Source: Streptomyces sp. Ru71
Lineage (GTDB): Bacteria > Actinomycetota > Actinomycetes > Streptomycetales > Streptomycetaceae
Assembly (NCBI RefSeq): GCF_002920535.1
Contig: NZ_PQSS01000028.1
Location: 1 to 64,000 of the forward strand
Length of the DNA stretch: 64,000 bases
Direction: 5' to 3'
Under the pieces are notes generated by a model. The model did not search any database and was not told the origin of the DNA. It saw only the letters and a program-made list of their open reading frames with translations. This document shows, in pieces, positions 34,063 through 41,820 of this stretch (positions are counted from its first letter, which is position 1; the number at the start of each line of letters is the position of its first letter). The translations under genes were made by a program, and so were the position numbers.

Positions 34063-34079
34063 ACCTCCCACGCTAGATG

Positions 34080-34123
34080 CGAAAGAAAAGTTGCACAACA
34101 TATTTTGCGCAACTTTCCTTTCG
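34080..34123 (-). promoter_or_regulatory. Large palindrome upstream of the ArsR-MFS operon
   Basis: CGAAAGAAAAGTTGC (34080-34094) and GCAACTTTCCTTTCG (34109-34123) pair at 14 of 15 positions around an AT-rich 14-nt centre. On the minus strand a promoter TTGTGC - 17 bp - TAGCGT (-10 at 34075-34070) overlaps it. This is the expected form of an autoregulatory operator. The AT content is striking in this GC-rich DNA. Confidence 0.7.
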
Positions 34124-34139
34124 TATCGGCCCGAGAAAA

Positions 34140-34170
34140 AGCCCCGGCCGGTCGCGGTACCGCCGGGGCT
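34140..34170 (-). terminator. Intrinsic terminator with T-run after hisF
   Basis: AGCCCCGGC (34140-34148) pairs with GCCGGGGCT (34162-34170). On the minus strand the stem is followed at once by five T residues, a textbook intrinsic terminator that is uncommon in this window. It closes the his operon 16 nt after the hisF stop. Confidence 0.9.
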
Positions 34171-34185
34171 CCTCGGGTGAGCGGG

Positions 34186-34941
34186 TCAGCGGACGGGGTG
34201 GCCCGCCTCCCTCAGCGTCTGCTTCACCTCGCCGATCCGCAGGTCGCCGAAGTGGAACACCGACGCGGCCAGCACCGCGTCCGCGCCCGCCTCGACGGCC
34301 GGCGGGAAGTCGGCGAGCTTGCCGGCGCCGCCGGAGGCGATCACCGGGATCGTGACGTGCTTGCGCACGGCCGCGATCATCTCCAGGTCGTAGCCGTCCT
34401 TGGTGCCGTCCGCGTCCATCGAGTTCAGCAGGATCTCGCCGGCGCCCAGCTCGGCCGCCCGGTGGGCCCACTCGACGGCGTCGATGCCGGTGCCGCGGCG
34501 GCCGCCGTGGGTGGTGACCTCGAACGAACCCGACTCGGTGCGGCGGGCGTCCACCGACAGCACCAGCACCTGCCGGCCGAAGCGCTCGGCGATCTCCCGG
34601 ATCAGCTCCGGGCGGGCGATCGCGGCGGTGTTCACACCGACCTTGTCGGCGCCCGCCCGCAGCAGCTTGTCCACGTCCTCGGCCGTGCGGACGCCGCCGC
34701 CGACCGTGAGCGGGATGAACACCTGCTCGGCGGTGCGGCGCACCACGTCGTAGGTCGTCTCCCGGTTGCCCGAGGACGCGGTGATGTCGAGGAACGTCAG
34801 CTCGTCGGCGCCTTCGGCGTCGTACACCTTGGCCATCTCGACGGGGTCGCCCGCGTCGCGCAGGTTCTGGAAGTTGACGCCCTTGACGACCCGGCCGTTG
34901 TCCACGTCCAGGCAGGGGATGACTCGGACCGCCAGGGTCAT
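34186..34941 (-). CDS. hisF: Imidazole glycerol phosphate synthase, cyclase subunit
   Basis: 251 residues, a (beta/alpha)8 barrel. It starts TLAVRVIPCLDVDNGRVVKG with the catalytic aspartate at position 12, and the second catalytic aspartate lies in ILLNSMDADGTKDGYD. Phosphate loops are GGGVRTAEDV and ASGGAGKLADF. It joins ammonia from HisH to PRFAR, giving imidazole glycerol phosphate and AICAR. It is the last gene of the his operon and overlaps the RidA-like gene by 4 bp. Confidence 0.97.
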   Translation of the reverse strand: MTLAVRVIPCLDVDNGRVVKGVNFQNLRDAGDPVEMAKVYDAEGADELTFLDITASSGNRETTYDVVRRTAEQVFIPLTVGGGVRTAEDVDKLLRAGADKVGVNTAAIARPELIREIAERFGRQVLVLSVDARRTESGSFEVTTHGGRRGTGIDAVEWAHRAAELGAGEILLNSMDADGTKDGYDLEMIAAVRKHVTIPVIASGGAGKLADFPPAVEAGADAVLAASVFHFGDLRIGEVKQTLREAGHPVR

Positions 34942-35342
34942 GAATCCACGGCTCCTCTGAATGCCTCAAGTTCTACTTCGACCAGGATGCGCGGGTCGAC
35001 GAAGCCCTCCACGACCAGCAGGGTCGTGACCGGGCGCACGGCGTCGAACAGCTCCTTGTGGGCGCGGCCCACGGCGTCGACATCGCGCGCGTGGGTCAGG
35101 AACATCCGGGTCCGGAGCACCGACTCGGGACCGAGTCCGAACTCCGCGATCGCCTCCAGGGCGCTGGTGAACGCCACCTTGGCCTGCTCGTACGGGTCGC
35201 CCTCGCCGTACAGCACACTGCCCTTGAAGGACGTGGTGCCGCCCACCAGCACACGGTCGCCCGCCGCGACGGCGCGTGCGAAACCGAAACTCTCCTCCCA
35301 GGGACTTCCGCTCTGCACCCGCCGCACGGCTTCGGACGTCAT
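34938..35342 (-). CDS. RidA-family protein
   Basis: 134 residues from ATG 35342 (ATGA overlap with the priA stop). It has the YjgF/RidA fold with GDRVLVGGTTSF, PYEQAKVAFTSALEAIAEFG, VLRTRMFLTHARDVDAVGRAH and the near-C-terminal LLVVEGFVDPRILVEVELEAF, in which the arginine that binds substrate carboxylates is present. RidA proteins hydrolyse reactive enamine/imine intermediates from PLP enzymes. Its place between priA and hisF implies co-expression with histidine synthesis, where HisC and other PLP enzymes act. Confidence 0.9.
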   Translation of the reverse strand: MTSEAVRRVQSGSPWEESFGFARAVAAGDRVLVGGTTSFKGSVLYGEGDPYEQAKVAFTSALEAIAEFGLGPESVLRTRMFLTHARDVDAVGRAHKELFDAVRPVTTLLVVEGFVDPRILVEVELEAFRGAVDS

Positions 35343-36064
35343 GACGACACAGCCTCCAGGGCCTCTTCCAGGGTGAACGCCTTCGCGTACAGCGCCTTCC
35401 CGACGATGGCGCCCTCGACACCGAGCGGCACCAGGTCGGCGATGGCGCGCAGGTCGTCCAGCGAGGACACGCCGCCGGAGGCGACGACGGGCCGGTCGGT
35501 GGCCGCGCACACGTTCTTCAGCAGCTCCAGGTTGGGGCCCTGCAGCGTGCCGTCCTTGGCGATGTCGGTGACGACGTAGCGGGCGCAGCCCTCCTTGTTG
35601 AGGCGGTCCAGCGTCTCGTACAGGTCGCCGCCGTCGCGGGTCCAGCCGCGGCCGCGCAGGGTGGTGCCACGCACGTCGAGGCCGACGGCGATCTTGTCGC
35701 CGTGCTCGGCGATGACCTTGGCGACCCACTCCGGGGTCTCCAGCGCGGCCGTGCCCAGGTTGACCCGGGTGCAGCCGGTGGCCAGGGCGGCGGCCAGGGT
35801 GTCGTCGTCGCGGATGCCGCCGGACAGCTCCACCTTGATGTCCATCGCCTTGGCGACCTCGGCGATCAGCTCACGGTTGTCCCCGGTGCCGAAGGCGGCG
35901 TCCAGGTCGACCAGGTGCAGCCACTCGGCGCCGGAGCGCTGCCAGGCCAGGGCGGCCTCCAGCGGGGAGCCGTAGGAGGTCTCGGTGCCGGACTCGCCGT
36001 GCACGAGGCGGACGGCCTGGCCGTCGCGGACGTCGACGGCGGGGAGGAGTTCGAGCTTGCTCAC
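35339..36064 (-). CDS. priA: Bifunctional HisA/TrpF isomerase (PriA)
   Basis: 241 residues from GTG 36064. Catalytic acids D11 (LLPAVDVRDGQAVRL) and D130 (VGLDVRGTTLRGRGW) are present, with phosphate loops LSGGIRDDDT and ASGGVSSLDDL. In actinomycetes this protein isomerises both ProFAR (histidine) and phosphoribosyl anthranilate (tryptophan), replacing TrpF. No trpF is found with the trp genes here, which agrees. It is coupled to hisH (GTGA) upstream and to the RidA gene (ATGA) downstream. Confidence 0.95.
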   Translation of the reverse strand: MSKLELLPAVDVRDGQAVRLVHGESGTETSYGSPLEAALAWQRSGAEWLHLVDLDAAFGTGDNRELIAEVAKAMDIKVELSGGIRDDDTLAAALATGCTRVNLGTAALETPEWVAKVIAEHGDKIAVGLDVRGTTLRGRGWTRDGGDLYETLDRLNKEGCARYVVTDIAKDGTLQGPNLELLKNVCAATDRPVVASGGVSSLDDLRAIADLVPLGVEGAIVGKALYAKAFTLEEALEAVSS

Positions 36065-36702
36065 AGTGTTCCGATCCAGTTGGTGAGGAGCTGGGCTCCG
36101 GCGTCGCCGGACTTCTCGGGGTGGAACTGCGTGGCCCACAGGGCGCCGTTCTCCACGGCGGCCACGAAGGGCTTGCCGTGCGTGGCCCAGGTGACCTTGG
36201 GGGCCGCGATGACCGGGTTGTTGCTCTCCAGCGTCCAGTCGTGGACGGCGTAGGAGTGCACGAAGTAGAAGCGGGCGTCGGCGTCCAGGCCGGCGAACAG
36301 CTCCGAGTCGGCCGGGGCGTCCACGGTGTTCCAGCCCATGTGGGGCACGATCTCGGCCTGCAGCGGCTCGACGGTGCCGGGCCACTCGTCCAGGCCCTCG
36401 GCCTCGACGCCGTGCTCGATGCCGCGCGCGAAGAGGATCTGCATGCCGACGCAGATGCCCATCACCGGGCGGCCGCCGGCCAGTCGGCGCTCCACGACCC
36501 AGTCGCCGCGCGCCTCCTTGAGCCCCGTCATGCAGGCGGCGAAGGCACCGACGCCGGGCACCAGCAGGCCGTCGGCGTTCATGGCCTTGTCGTAGTCGCG
36601 GGTGATCTCGACGTCGGCGCCCGCGCGGGCCAGGGCGCGCTCGGCGGAGCGCACGTTCCCGAAGCCGTAGTCGAAGACGACGACCTTCTTCGGGGTGCTC
36701 AT
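36061..36702 (-). CDS. hisH: Imidazole glycerol phosphate synthase, glutaminase subunit
   Basis: 213 residues from ATG 36702 (STPKKVVVFDYGFGNVRSAE). It is a class I glutamine amidotransferase: nucleophile C84 in PVMGICVGMQILF, oxyanion region LLVPGVGAF, and the His/Glu of the triad in ALWATQFHPEKSG. It supplies ammonia to HisF. The start overlaps the stop of the upstream 54-aa gene by one base, and its stop overlaps the priA start. Confidence 0.97.
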   Translation of the reverse strand: MSTPKKVVVFDYGFGNVRSAERALARAGADVEITRDYDKAMNADGLLVPGVGAFAACMTGLKEARGDWVVERRLAGGRPVMGICVGMQILFARGIEHGVEAEGLDEWPGTVEPLQAEIVPHMGWNTVDAPADSELFAGLDADARFYFVHSYAVHDWTLESNNPVIAAPKVTWATHGKPFVAAVENGALWATQFHPEKSGDAGAQLLTNWIGTL

Positions 36703-36866
36703 CAGCTCCACACCTCCAGCCGCATCACGCCCGCGACCAGGCACATGGCCGCGCCGATGGACAGCAGCACGATCAGGCTCCGCGGCATCTGCTGCTTGAC
36801 GAAGGAGATGATCCCGCCGACCAGGAACAGGCCGACGACGATCAGGATCGTGGACAGACCGTTCAC
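36702..36866 (-). CDS. Small two-helix membrane protein in the his operon
   Basis: 54 residues from GTG 36866: two hydrophobic helices (about residues 4-22 and 30-47) joined by a basic turn SFVKQQMPRS, ending RLEVWS. The start overlaps the hisB stop by 4 bp (GTGA) and the stop overlaps the hisH ATG, so it is translated with the his enzymes. No function is known. The strict coupling between two enzyme genes and the lack of any gap argue for a real gene rather than a chance ORF. Confidence 0.82.
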   Translation of the reverse strand: MNGLSTILIVVGLFLVGGIISFVKQQMPRSLIVLLSIGAAMCLVAGVMRLEVWS

Positions 36867-37456
36867 AGTGCGCCCTTCGTGGACGGGAGGATGCCCGCCG
36901 CGCGCGGGTCGCGCTCGGAGGCGTAGCGCAGGGCCCGGGCCAGCGCCTTGAACTGGCACTCCACGATGTGGTGCGCGTTGCGGCCGTAGGGCACGTGCAC
37001 GTGCAGCGCGATCTGGGCCTGGGCGACGAACGACTCCAGGATGTGCCGGGTCATCGTGGTGTCGTACTCGCCGATCATCGGCGCCATGTTCTCGGGCTCG
37101 GTGTGCACCAGGTACGGGCGGCCGGACAGGTCGACGGTCACCTGGGCGAGGGACTCGTCCAGCGGGACGGTGCAGTTGCCGAAGCGGTAGATGCCCACCT
37201 TGTCGCCGAGGGCCTGCTTGAAGGCGGCGCCCAGCGCGAGGGCGGTGTCCTCGATGGTGTGGTGGGAGTCGATGTGCAGGTCGCCGTCGGTCTTCACGGT
37301 CAGGTCGAACAGACCGTGCCGGCCGAGCTGGTCGAGCATGTGGTCGTAGAAGCCGACGCCGGTGGCGATGTCGGTCTTCCCGGTGCCGTCGAGGTCTATC
37401 TCGACGAGGACCGAGGTCTCCTTGGTCGTACGCTCCACGCGTCCCACGCGGCTCAT
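36863..37456 (-). CDS. hisB: Imidazoleglycerol-phosphate dehydratase
   Basis: 197 residues, a monofunctional dehydratase without the phosphatase domain found in enterics. The Mn-binding histidine motifs are GFYDHMLDQLGRHG, DLHIDSHHTIEDTALALG and PYGRNAHHIVECQFKALARAL. It forms imidazole acetol phosphate for HisC. It overlaps hisC and the 54-aa gene by 4 bp each. Confidence 0.97.
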   Translation of the reverse strand: MSRVGRVERTTKETSVLVEIDLDGTGKTDIATGVGFYDHMLDQLGRHGLFDLTVKTDGDLHIDSHHTIEDTALALGAAFKQALGDKVGIYRFGNCTVPLDESLAQVTVDLSGRPYLVHTEPENMAPMIGEYDTTMTRHILESFVAQAQIALHVHVPYGRNAHHIVECQFKALARALRYASERDPRAAGILPSTKGAL

Positions 37457-38562
37457 GACTCAAGCTCCTTCTTCACTTCACGGACCGCGTCGAGGAACGC
37501 GTCGTTCTCCTGCGGGGTGCCGGCGGTGACCCGCAGCCATCCCGGTACGCCGTTGTCCCGGACCAGGACGCCCCGGTCGAGGATCCGCCGCCAGACGTCG
37601 TGGGCGTTCTCGAACCGCCCGAACTGCACGAAGTTGGCGTCCGACGCCGTCACCTCGTAGCCGAGGGCGAGCAGTTCGCTCACCAGCCGGTCCCGTTCGG
37701 CCTTGAGCTGCTCGACATAGCCGAGCAGCGTGTCGGTGTGCTCCAGCGCGGCCAGCGCCGTCGCCTGGGTGACGGCCGACAGGTGGTACGGCAGCCGCAC
37801 CAGCTGGACGGCGTCCACGACGGCCGGGTGCGCGGCGAGGTAGCCCAGGCGCAGGCCCGCCGCGCCGAACGCCTTCGACATCGTGCGGGAGATCACCAGG
37901 TGCGGGCGGCCCTCAAGCAGCGGCAGCAGCGAGTCGCCGTGGCTGAACTCGATGTACGCCTCGTCAGCGATCACCATGGACGGCTTGGCGGCCTGCGCGG
38001 CCTCGTACAGCGCGATCACCGTCTCCGGCGGCACCGCCGTACCGGTGGGGTTGTTGGGGGTGGTGATGAAGACGACGTCGGGCTGGTTCTCGGCGATCGC
38101 CTTCTCGGCGGCGGCGAGGTCGATGGTGAAGTCGTCGCCCCGCGGCCCGGAGATCCAGCCGGTGCCGGTGCCACGCGCGATGAGCGCGTGCATCGAGTAC
38201 GACGGCTCGAAGCCGATGGCGGTGCGGCCGGGCCCGCCGAAGGTCTGCAGCAGCTGCTGGATGACCTCGTTGGAGCCGTTGGCCGCCCACACGTTGTCGA
38301 GGCCCACCGCGTACCCGGAGGTGCGGGTAAGGTACTCGGCCAGCCGGGTGCGCAGCTCGACGGCGTCGCGGTCCGGGTAGCGGTTCAGGTCGCGGGCCGC
38401 CTCGCGCACCCGCTCCGCGATCCGCTCGACCAGCGGCTCGGGCAGCGGGTAGGGGTTCTCGTTGGTGTTCAGCCGTACGGGGACGTCCAGCTGGGGCGCT
38501 CCGTAAGGGGACTTGCCGCGCAGCTCGTCCCGTACGGGCAGATCGTCGATTCCGTACGTCAC
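37453..38562 (-). CDS. hisC: Histidinol-phosphate aminotransferase
   Basis: 369 residues from GTG 38562 (TYGIDDLPVRDELRGKSPYG), whose start overlaps the hisD stop (GTGA). It is a fold-type I PLP enzyme: VRLNTNENPYPLP, ANGSNEVIQQLL, TTPNNPTGTAVP, VIADEAYIEF, and the Schiff-base lysine in ISRTMSKAFGAAGLRLGY. It transaminates imidazole acetol phosphate with glutamate. Confidence 0.96.
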   Translation of the reverse strand: MTYGIDDLPVRDELRGKSPYGAPQLDVPVRLNTNENPYPLPEPLVERIAERVREAARDLNRYPDRDAVELRTRLAEYLTRTSGYAVGLDNVWAANGSNEVIQQLLQTFGGPGRTAIGFEPSYSMHALIARGTGTGWISGPRGDDFTIDLAAAEKAIAENQPDVVFITTPNNPTGTAVPPETVIALYEAAQAAKPSMVIADEAYIEFSHGDSLLPLLEGRPHLVISRTMSKAFGAAGLRLGYLAAHPAVVDAVQLVRLPYHLSAVTQATALAALEHTDTLLGYVEQLKAERDRLVSELLALGYEVTASDANFVQFGRFENAHDVWRRILDRGVLVRDNGVPGWLRVTAGTPQENDAFLDAVREVKKELES

Positions 38563-39884
38563 TTGCTCTCCGGTACCTTCCACTCGAACCGGGCCTTGAT
38601 CGCCGCGCCGTGCGCGGGCAGGTCCTCCGCCTCCGCCAGCGTCACCACGTGGTGCGCGACCTCGGCCAGCGCGTCCTTCGTGTAGTCGACGATGTGGATG
38701 CCGCGCAGGAAGGACTGGACGGACAGGCCGGAGGAGTGGCAGGCGCAGCCGCCGGTGGGCAGGACGTGGTTGGAGCCGGCCGCGTAGTCGCCGAGCGAGA
38801 CGGGCGCCCAGGGGCCGATGAAGATCGCGCCGGCGTTCCTCACCCGCTCGGCGACCTCGGTGGCACCGGCGGTCTGGATCTCCAGGTGCTCGGCGCCGTA
38901 GGCGTCGACCACCCGCAGGCCCTCGTCGATGCCGTCGACCAGGACGATCGCGGACTGCTTGCCCTTGAGGGCGGGCACGATCCGGTCGTCGATGTGCTTG
39001 GTGGCGGCGACCTGCGGCTCCAGCTCGCGCTCGACCGCGTCGGCCAGTTCCACGGAGTCGGTGACCAGCACGGCGGCGGCCAGCGGGTCGTGCTCGGCCT
39101 GGCTGATCAGGTCGGCGGCGACGTGCACCGGGTCGGCCGTGGAGTCGGCGAGGATCGCGATCTCGGTCGGGCCGGCCTCGGCGTCGATGCCGATCTTGCC
39201 GGTGTAGTAGCGCTTGGCGGCGGCGACCCAGATGTTGCCGGGGCCGGTGACCATGTTGGCGGGCGGGCAGGACTCGGTGCCGTGGGCGAACATCGCGACG
39301 GCGGTGGCACCGCCCGCGGCGTACACCTCATCGACGCCGAGCAGCGCGCACGCGGCCAGGATCGTCGGGTGCGGCAGGCCGCCGAACTCGGCCTGGGCGG
39401 GCGAGGCGAGCGCGATGGACTCGACACCGGCCTCCTGGGCCGGGACGACGTTCATCACCACGGACGACGGGTACACGGACCGGCCGCCGGGCGCGTACAG
39501 GCCCACCCGCTCGACCGGCACCCACTTCTCGGTGACCGAGCCGCCGGGGACGACCTGGGTGGTGTGCGTGGAGCGGCGCTGCGCGCGGTGGACGAGGCGG
39601 GCGCGGCGGATGGACTCCTCCAGGGCCGCGCGCACGGCCGGGTCGAGCTCGTCGAGGGCCTTGGTGAGGGCCTCGGCCGGCACCCGGACCTGTTCCAGCC
39701 GGACGCCGTCGAATTTCTCCGCGAAGTCGATCAGTGCCGCGTCGCCGCGATGATGCACGGCCTCGCAGATCGGACGCACCTTCTCCAGGGCGGCCTGAAC
39801 GTCGAAGTCGGCTCGGGGCAGCAGGTCACGCAGGGCGGGGCCCTCAGGAAGGGCGTCGCCGCGCAGATCGATTCGGGAGATCAC
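38559..39884 (-). CDS. hisD: Histidinol dehydrogenase
   Basis: 441 residues from GTG 39884 (ISRIDLRGDALPEGP). Family signatures are VGLYAPGGRSVYPSSVVMN, MVTGPGNIWVAAAKRYY, IDAEAGPTEIAILADS, ADLISQAEHDP and the end GGCACHSSGLSV, covering the zinc- and NAD-binding residues. It carries out the last two oxidations of histidine synthesis. It is the first gene of hisDCB-x-hisH-priA-ridA-hisF; the promoter should lie in the 200-nt gap to the right, where three TGATAC half-sites are found. Confidence 0.96.
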   Translation of the reverse strand: MISRIDLRGDALPEGPALRDLLPRADFDVQAALEKVRPICEAVHHRGDAALIDFAEKFDGVRLEQVRVPAEALTKALDELDPAVRAALEESIRRARLVHRAQRRSTHTTQVVPGGSVTEKWVPVERVGLYAPGGRSVYPSSVVMNVVPAQEAGVESIALASPAQAEFGGLPHPTILAACALLGVDEVYAAGGATAVAMFAHGTESCPPANMVTGPGNIWVAAAKRYYTGKIGIDAEAGPTEIAILADSTADPVHVAADLISQAEHDPLAAAVLVTDSVELADAVERELEPQVAATKHIDDRIVPALKGKQSAIVLVDGIDEGLRVVDAYGAEHLEIQTAGATEVAERVRNAGAIFIGPWAPVSLGDYAAGSNHVLPTGGCACHSSGLSVQSFLRGIHIVDYTKDALAEVAHHVVTLAEAEDLPAHGAAIKARFEWKVPESK

Positions 39885-39925
39885 GGACTCAATTCTCTCA
39901 GACCCGGGATGCGCGCCGTGCGGCC

Positions 39926-39954
39926 GTATCAATGGCTGATACACGACGTGATAC
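39926..39954. promoter_or_regulatory. TGATAC half-site cluster upstream of hisD
   Basis: GTATCA (39926-39931), TGATAC (39937-39942) and TGATAC (39949-39954): a perfect inverted repeat with 5-nt spacer plus a third copy 6 nt on. It lies 42-70 nt before hisD and about 135 nt before the divergent gene at 40087. It is a good candidate for an operator of the his operon. The regulator is unknown. Confidence 0.5.
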
Positions 39955-40086
39955 CGCACGGGGCCGCGGGCGCGCGGACTGACCGGAAGACGACCGTCAC
40001 TTTGAGTGTTCGAGAGGTCACCCACCGGGCATGAACGCCTGTACGAAGAGCGCAACCCGCGAGTAGCCGGGGAGGAAGTGAGCGCC

Positions 40087-41664
40087 GTGACCGAGGAGGT
40101 GGGCCTCCACGACACCGGCGATCTGCCGGACGACCTGACCGCCGCGGAAGCCGGGATGTGGCTGGCCTTCCGCAACGGCAGCGTGTACGACCTGAGCAGC
40201 GGCGATCCGGTCGTCGACGACCCGCACGGCGAGCATCCGTGGGGGCCGGAGCGCACGGTGCGGGCGCGGATCGTGGCCTGGCTGCTGCTGGACGGGCCGC
40301 CCGCCCTCGCGGGCCGCGTGTCCGCGCTGAAGCTGGCCGGGGTGCGGCTCACCGGCTCGCTGGACCTCGCGGGCGGCACGGTCGCGCCCTACGTCGAGCT
40401 GACCGGCTGCCGCTTCGAGCACGAGGTGCGGCTGCCGGAGGCCCGCTGCACGACCGTGCGGCTGGTGAACTGCTCCGTGCCGCGGCTGGAGGCGGCACGG
40501 CTGCACACCGAGGGCGATCTGCATCTGCCGCGCTGCCGGTTCCACCGGGGCATCCGGCTGACCGACGCGCACATAGGCACCGACCTGCTGCTCAACCAGG
40601 CGGTCGTGCACCGCGACCGCACCGGCCGGTCCATCGCCGGGGACGGCCTGACCGTCGGCCAGGACCTGCAGGCGGAGCTGCTGCAGTCGCACGGCGAGCT
40701 GAGCCTGCGCGGCGCGAAGGTCGGGGTGTCACTCAGCCTGCGCGGGGCGCGGCTGGCCAACCCCACCGCCCGGCACGCGCTGAACGCACCGCAGCTGACG
40801 GTCGAGCGCACGCTGTATCTGACCCCGGCGGGAATCGGCCAGGCGCTGATGGGCGTGACACCGGCGCAGGGGACGCGGATCCAGGCGTTCGAGTGCCGGG
40901 GCGGGGTGCGGCTGGACGACGGGCGGTTCGGGGACGCGGTGGACTTCGAGCGGGCCCGCTTCACCCTCACCGAGGAGCAGGAGGTGTCGCTGCGCCGGGT
41001 GCAGACGCCGGAGCTGCGCTTCCTCGGGGAGCGGCCGCGGCTCGGGCGGGTGGTGCTGTCGGGGGCGCGGATCGTCACCCTGATCGACCGGGCGAGCGCC
41101 TGGCCGGGCGCGGGCCGGCTGCAGATGGGCGGCTTCACCTACGAGAGCCTGGTGCCGCACGGCCCGTTCCCGCTGGCCGAGCGGCTGGGCTGGGTGGCCG
41201 CCGCGACCGCCGAGTACAACCCGGAGCCGTACGAGCGCCTGGCGGCGGTGCTGCGGGGCGCGGGTGAGGACGAGGACGCCCGGGAGGTGCTGCTGGCCAA
41301 GCAGCGCCGCCGCCGCGAGACGCTGCCGCTCGCCGCGAAGCTGTGGGGGTACGCCCAGGACTGGACGGTGGCCTACGGCTACCGGCCGGGGCGGGCCGCG
41401 GTGTGGATGGCGGTGCTGTGGGCGGCGGGCTCGCTGGCCTTCGCGCACGCCGGGCCCCCGCCGGTCCAGCGCGACGGGCATCCCGCGTGGGACCCTGCGC
41501 TGTTCGCGCTGGACCTGCTGCTTCCGGTGATCGATCTGGGCCAGGCGGGGCAATGGCAGCTGCGCGGCGGCTGGCAGTGGCTGGCCGCGGCGATGGTGCT
41601 GCTCGGCTGGGTGCTGGCGACGGCTGTGGCGGCCGGTGCGACCCGGCTGTTGCGGCGAGGGTAG
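40087..41664 (+). CDS. Repeat-fold membrane protein, function unknown
   Basis: 525 residues from GTG 40087, with GGGGAGG about 11 nt upstream; a GTG at 40078 and a longer ORF from 40006 are alternatives. Residues 60-360 contain short repeats of alternating small hydrophobic residues (LTGSLDLAGGTVAPYVELTG, VRLVNCSVPRLEAARL, GELSLRGAKVGVSLSLRGAR) that suggest a beta-helix or pentapeptide-like solenoid. Two membrane helices lie near the C-terminus (about 455-475 and 500-520). I recognise no catalytic motif. It is divergent from hisD. Confidence 0.7.
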   Translation: MTEEVGLHDTGDLPDDLTAAEAGMWLAFRNGSVYDLSSGDPVVDDPHGEHPWGPERTVRARIVAWLLLDGPPALAGRVSALKLAGVRLTGSLDLAGGTVAPYVELTGCRFEHEVRLPEARCTTVRLVNCSVPRLEAARLHTEGDLHLPRCRFHRGIRLTDAHIGTDLLLNQAVVHRDRTGRSIAGDGLTVGQDLQAELLQSHGELSLRGAKVGVSLSLRGARLANPTARHALNAPQLTVERTLYLTPAGIGQALMGVTPAQGTRIQAFECRGGVRLDDGRFGDAVDFERARFTLTEEQEVSLRRVQTPELRFLGERPRLGRVVLSGARIVTLIDRASAWPGAGRLQMGGFTYESLVPHGPFPLAERLGWVAAATAEYNPEPYERLAAVLRGAGEDEDAREVLLAKQRRRRETLPLAAKLWGYAQDWTVAYGYRPGRAAVWMAVLWAAGSLAFAHAGPPPVQRDGHPAWDPALFALDLLLPVIDLGQAGQWQLRGGWQWLAAAMVLLGWVLATAVAAGATRLLRRG

Positions 41665-41820
41665 GCCGGAACGCCCCCACCTGGGATTACCCTCGGTACG
41701 CAGCACAGGGGTTCGATAAGTTGAGAAAGAATCACGTTTTGCGCTTCCTTGACCTTCGGACGTACAACTTTCGGGAGGTTCCGTGTAGCCACTGGCGCCG
41801 CCCGGACCTGCGGCTTTTCA

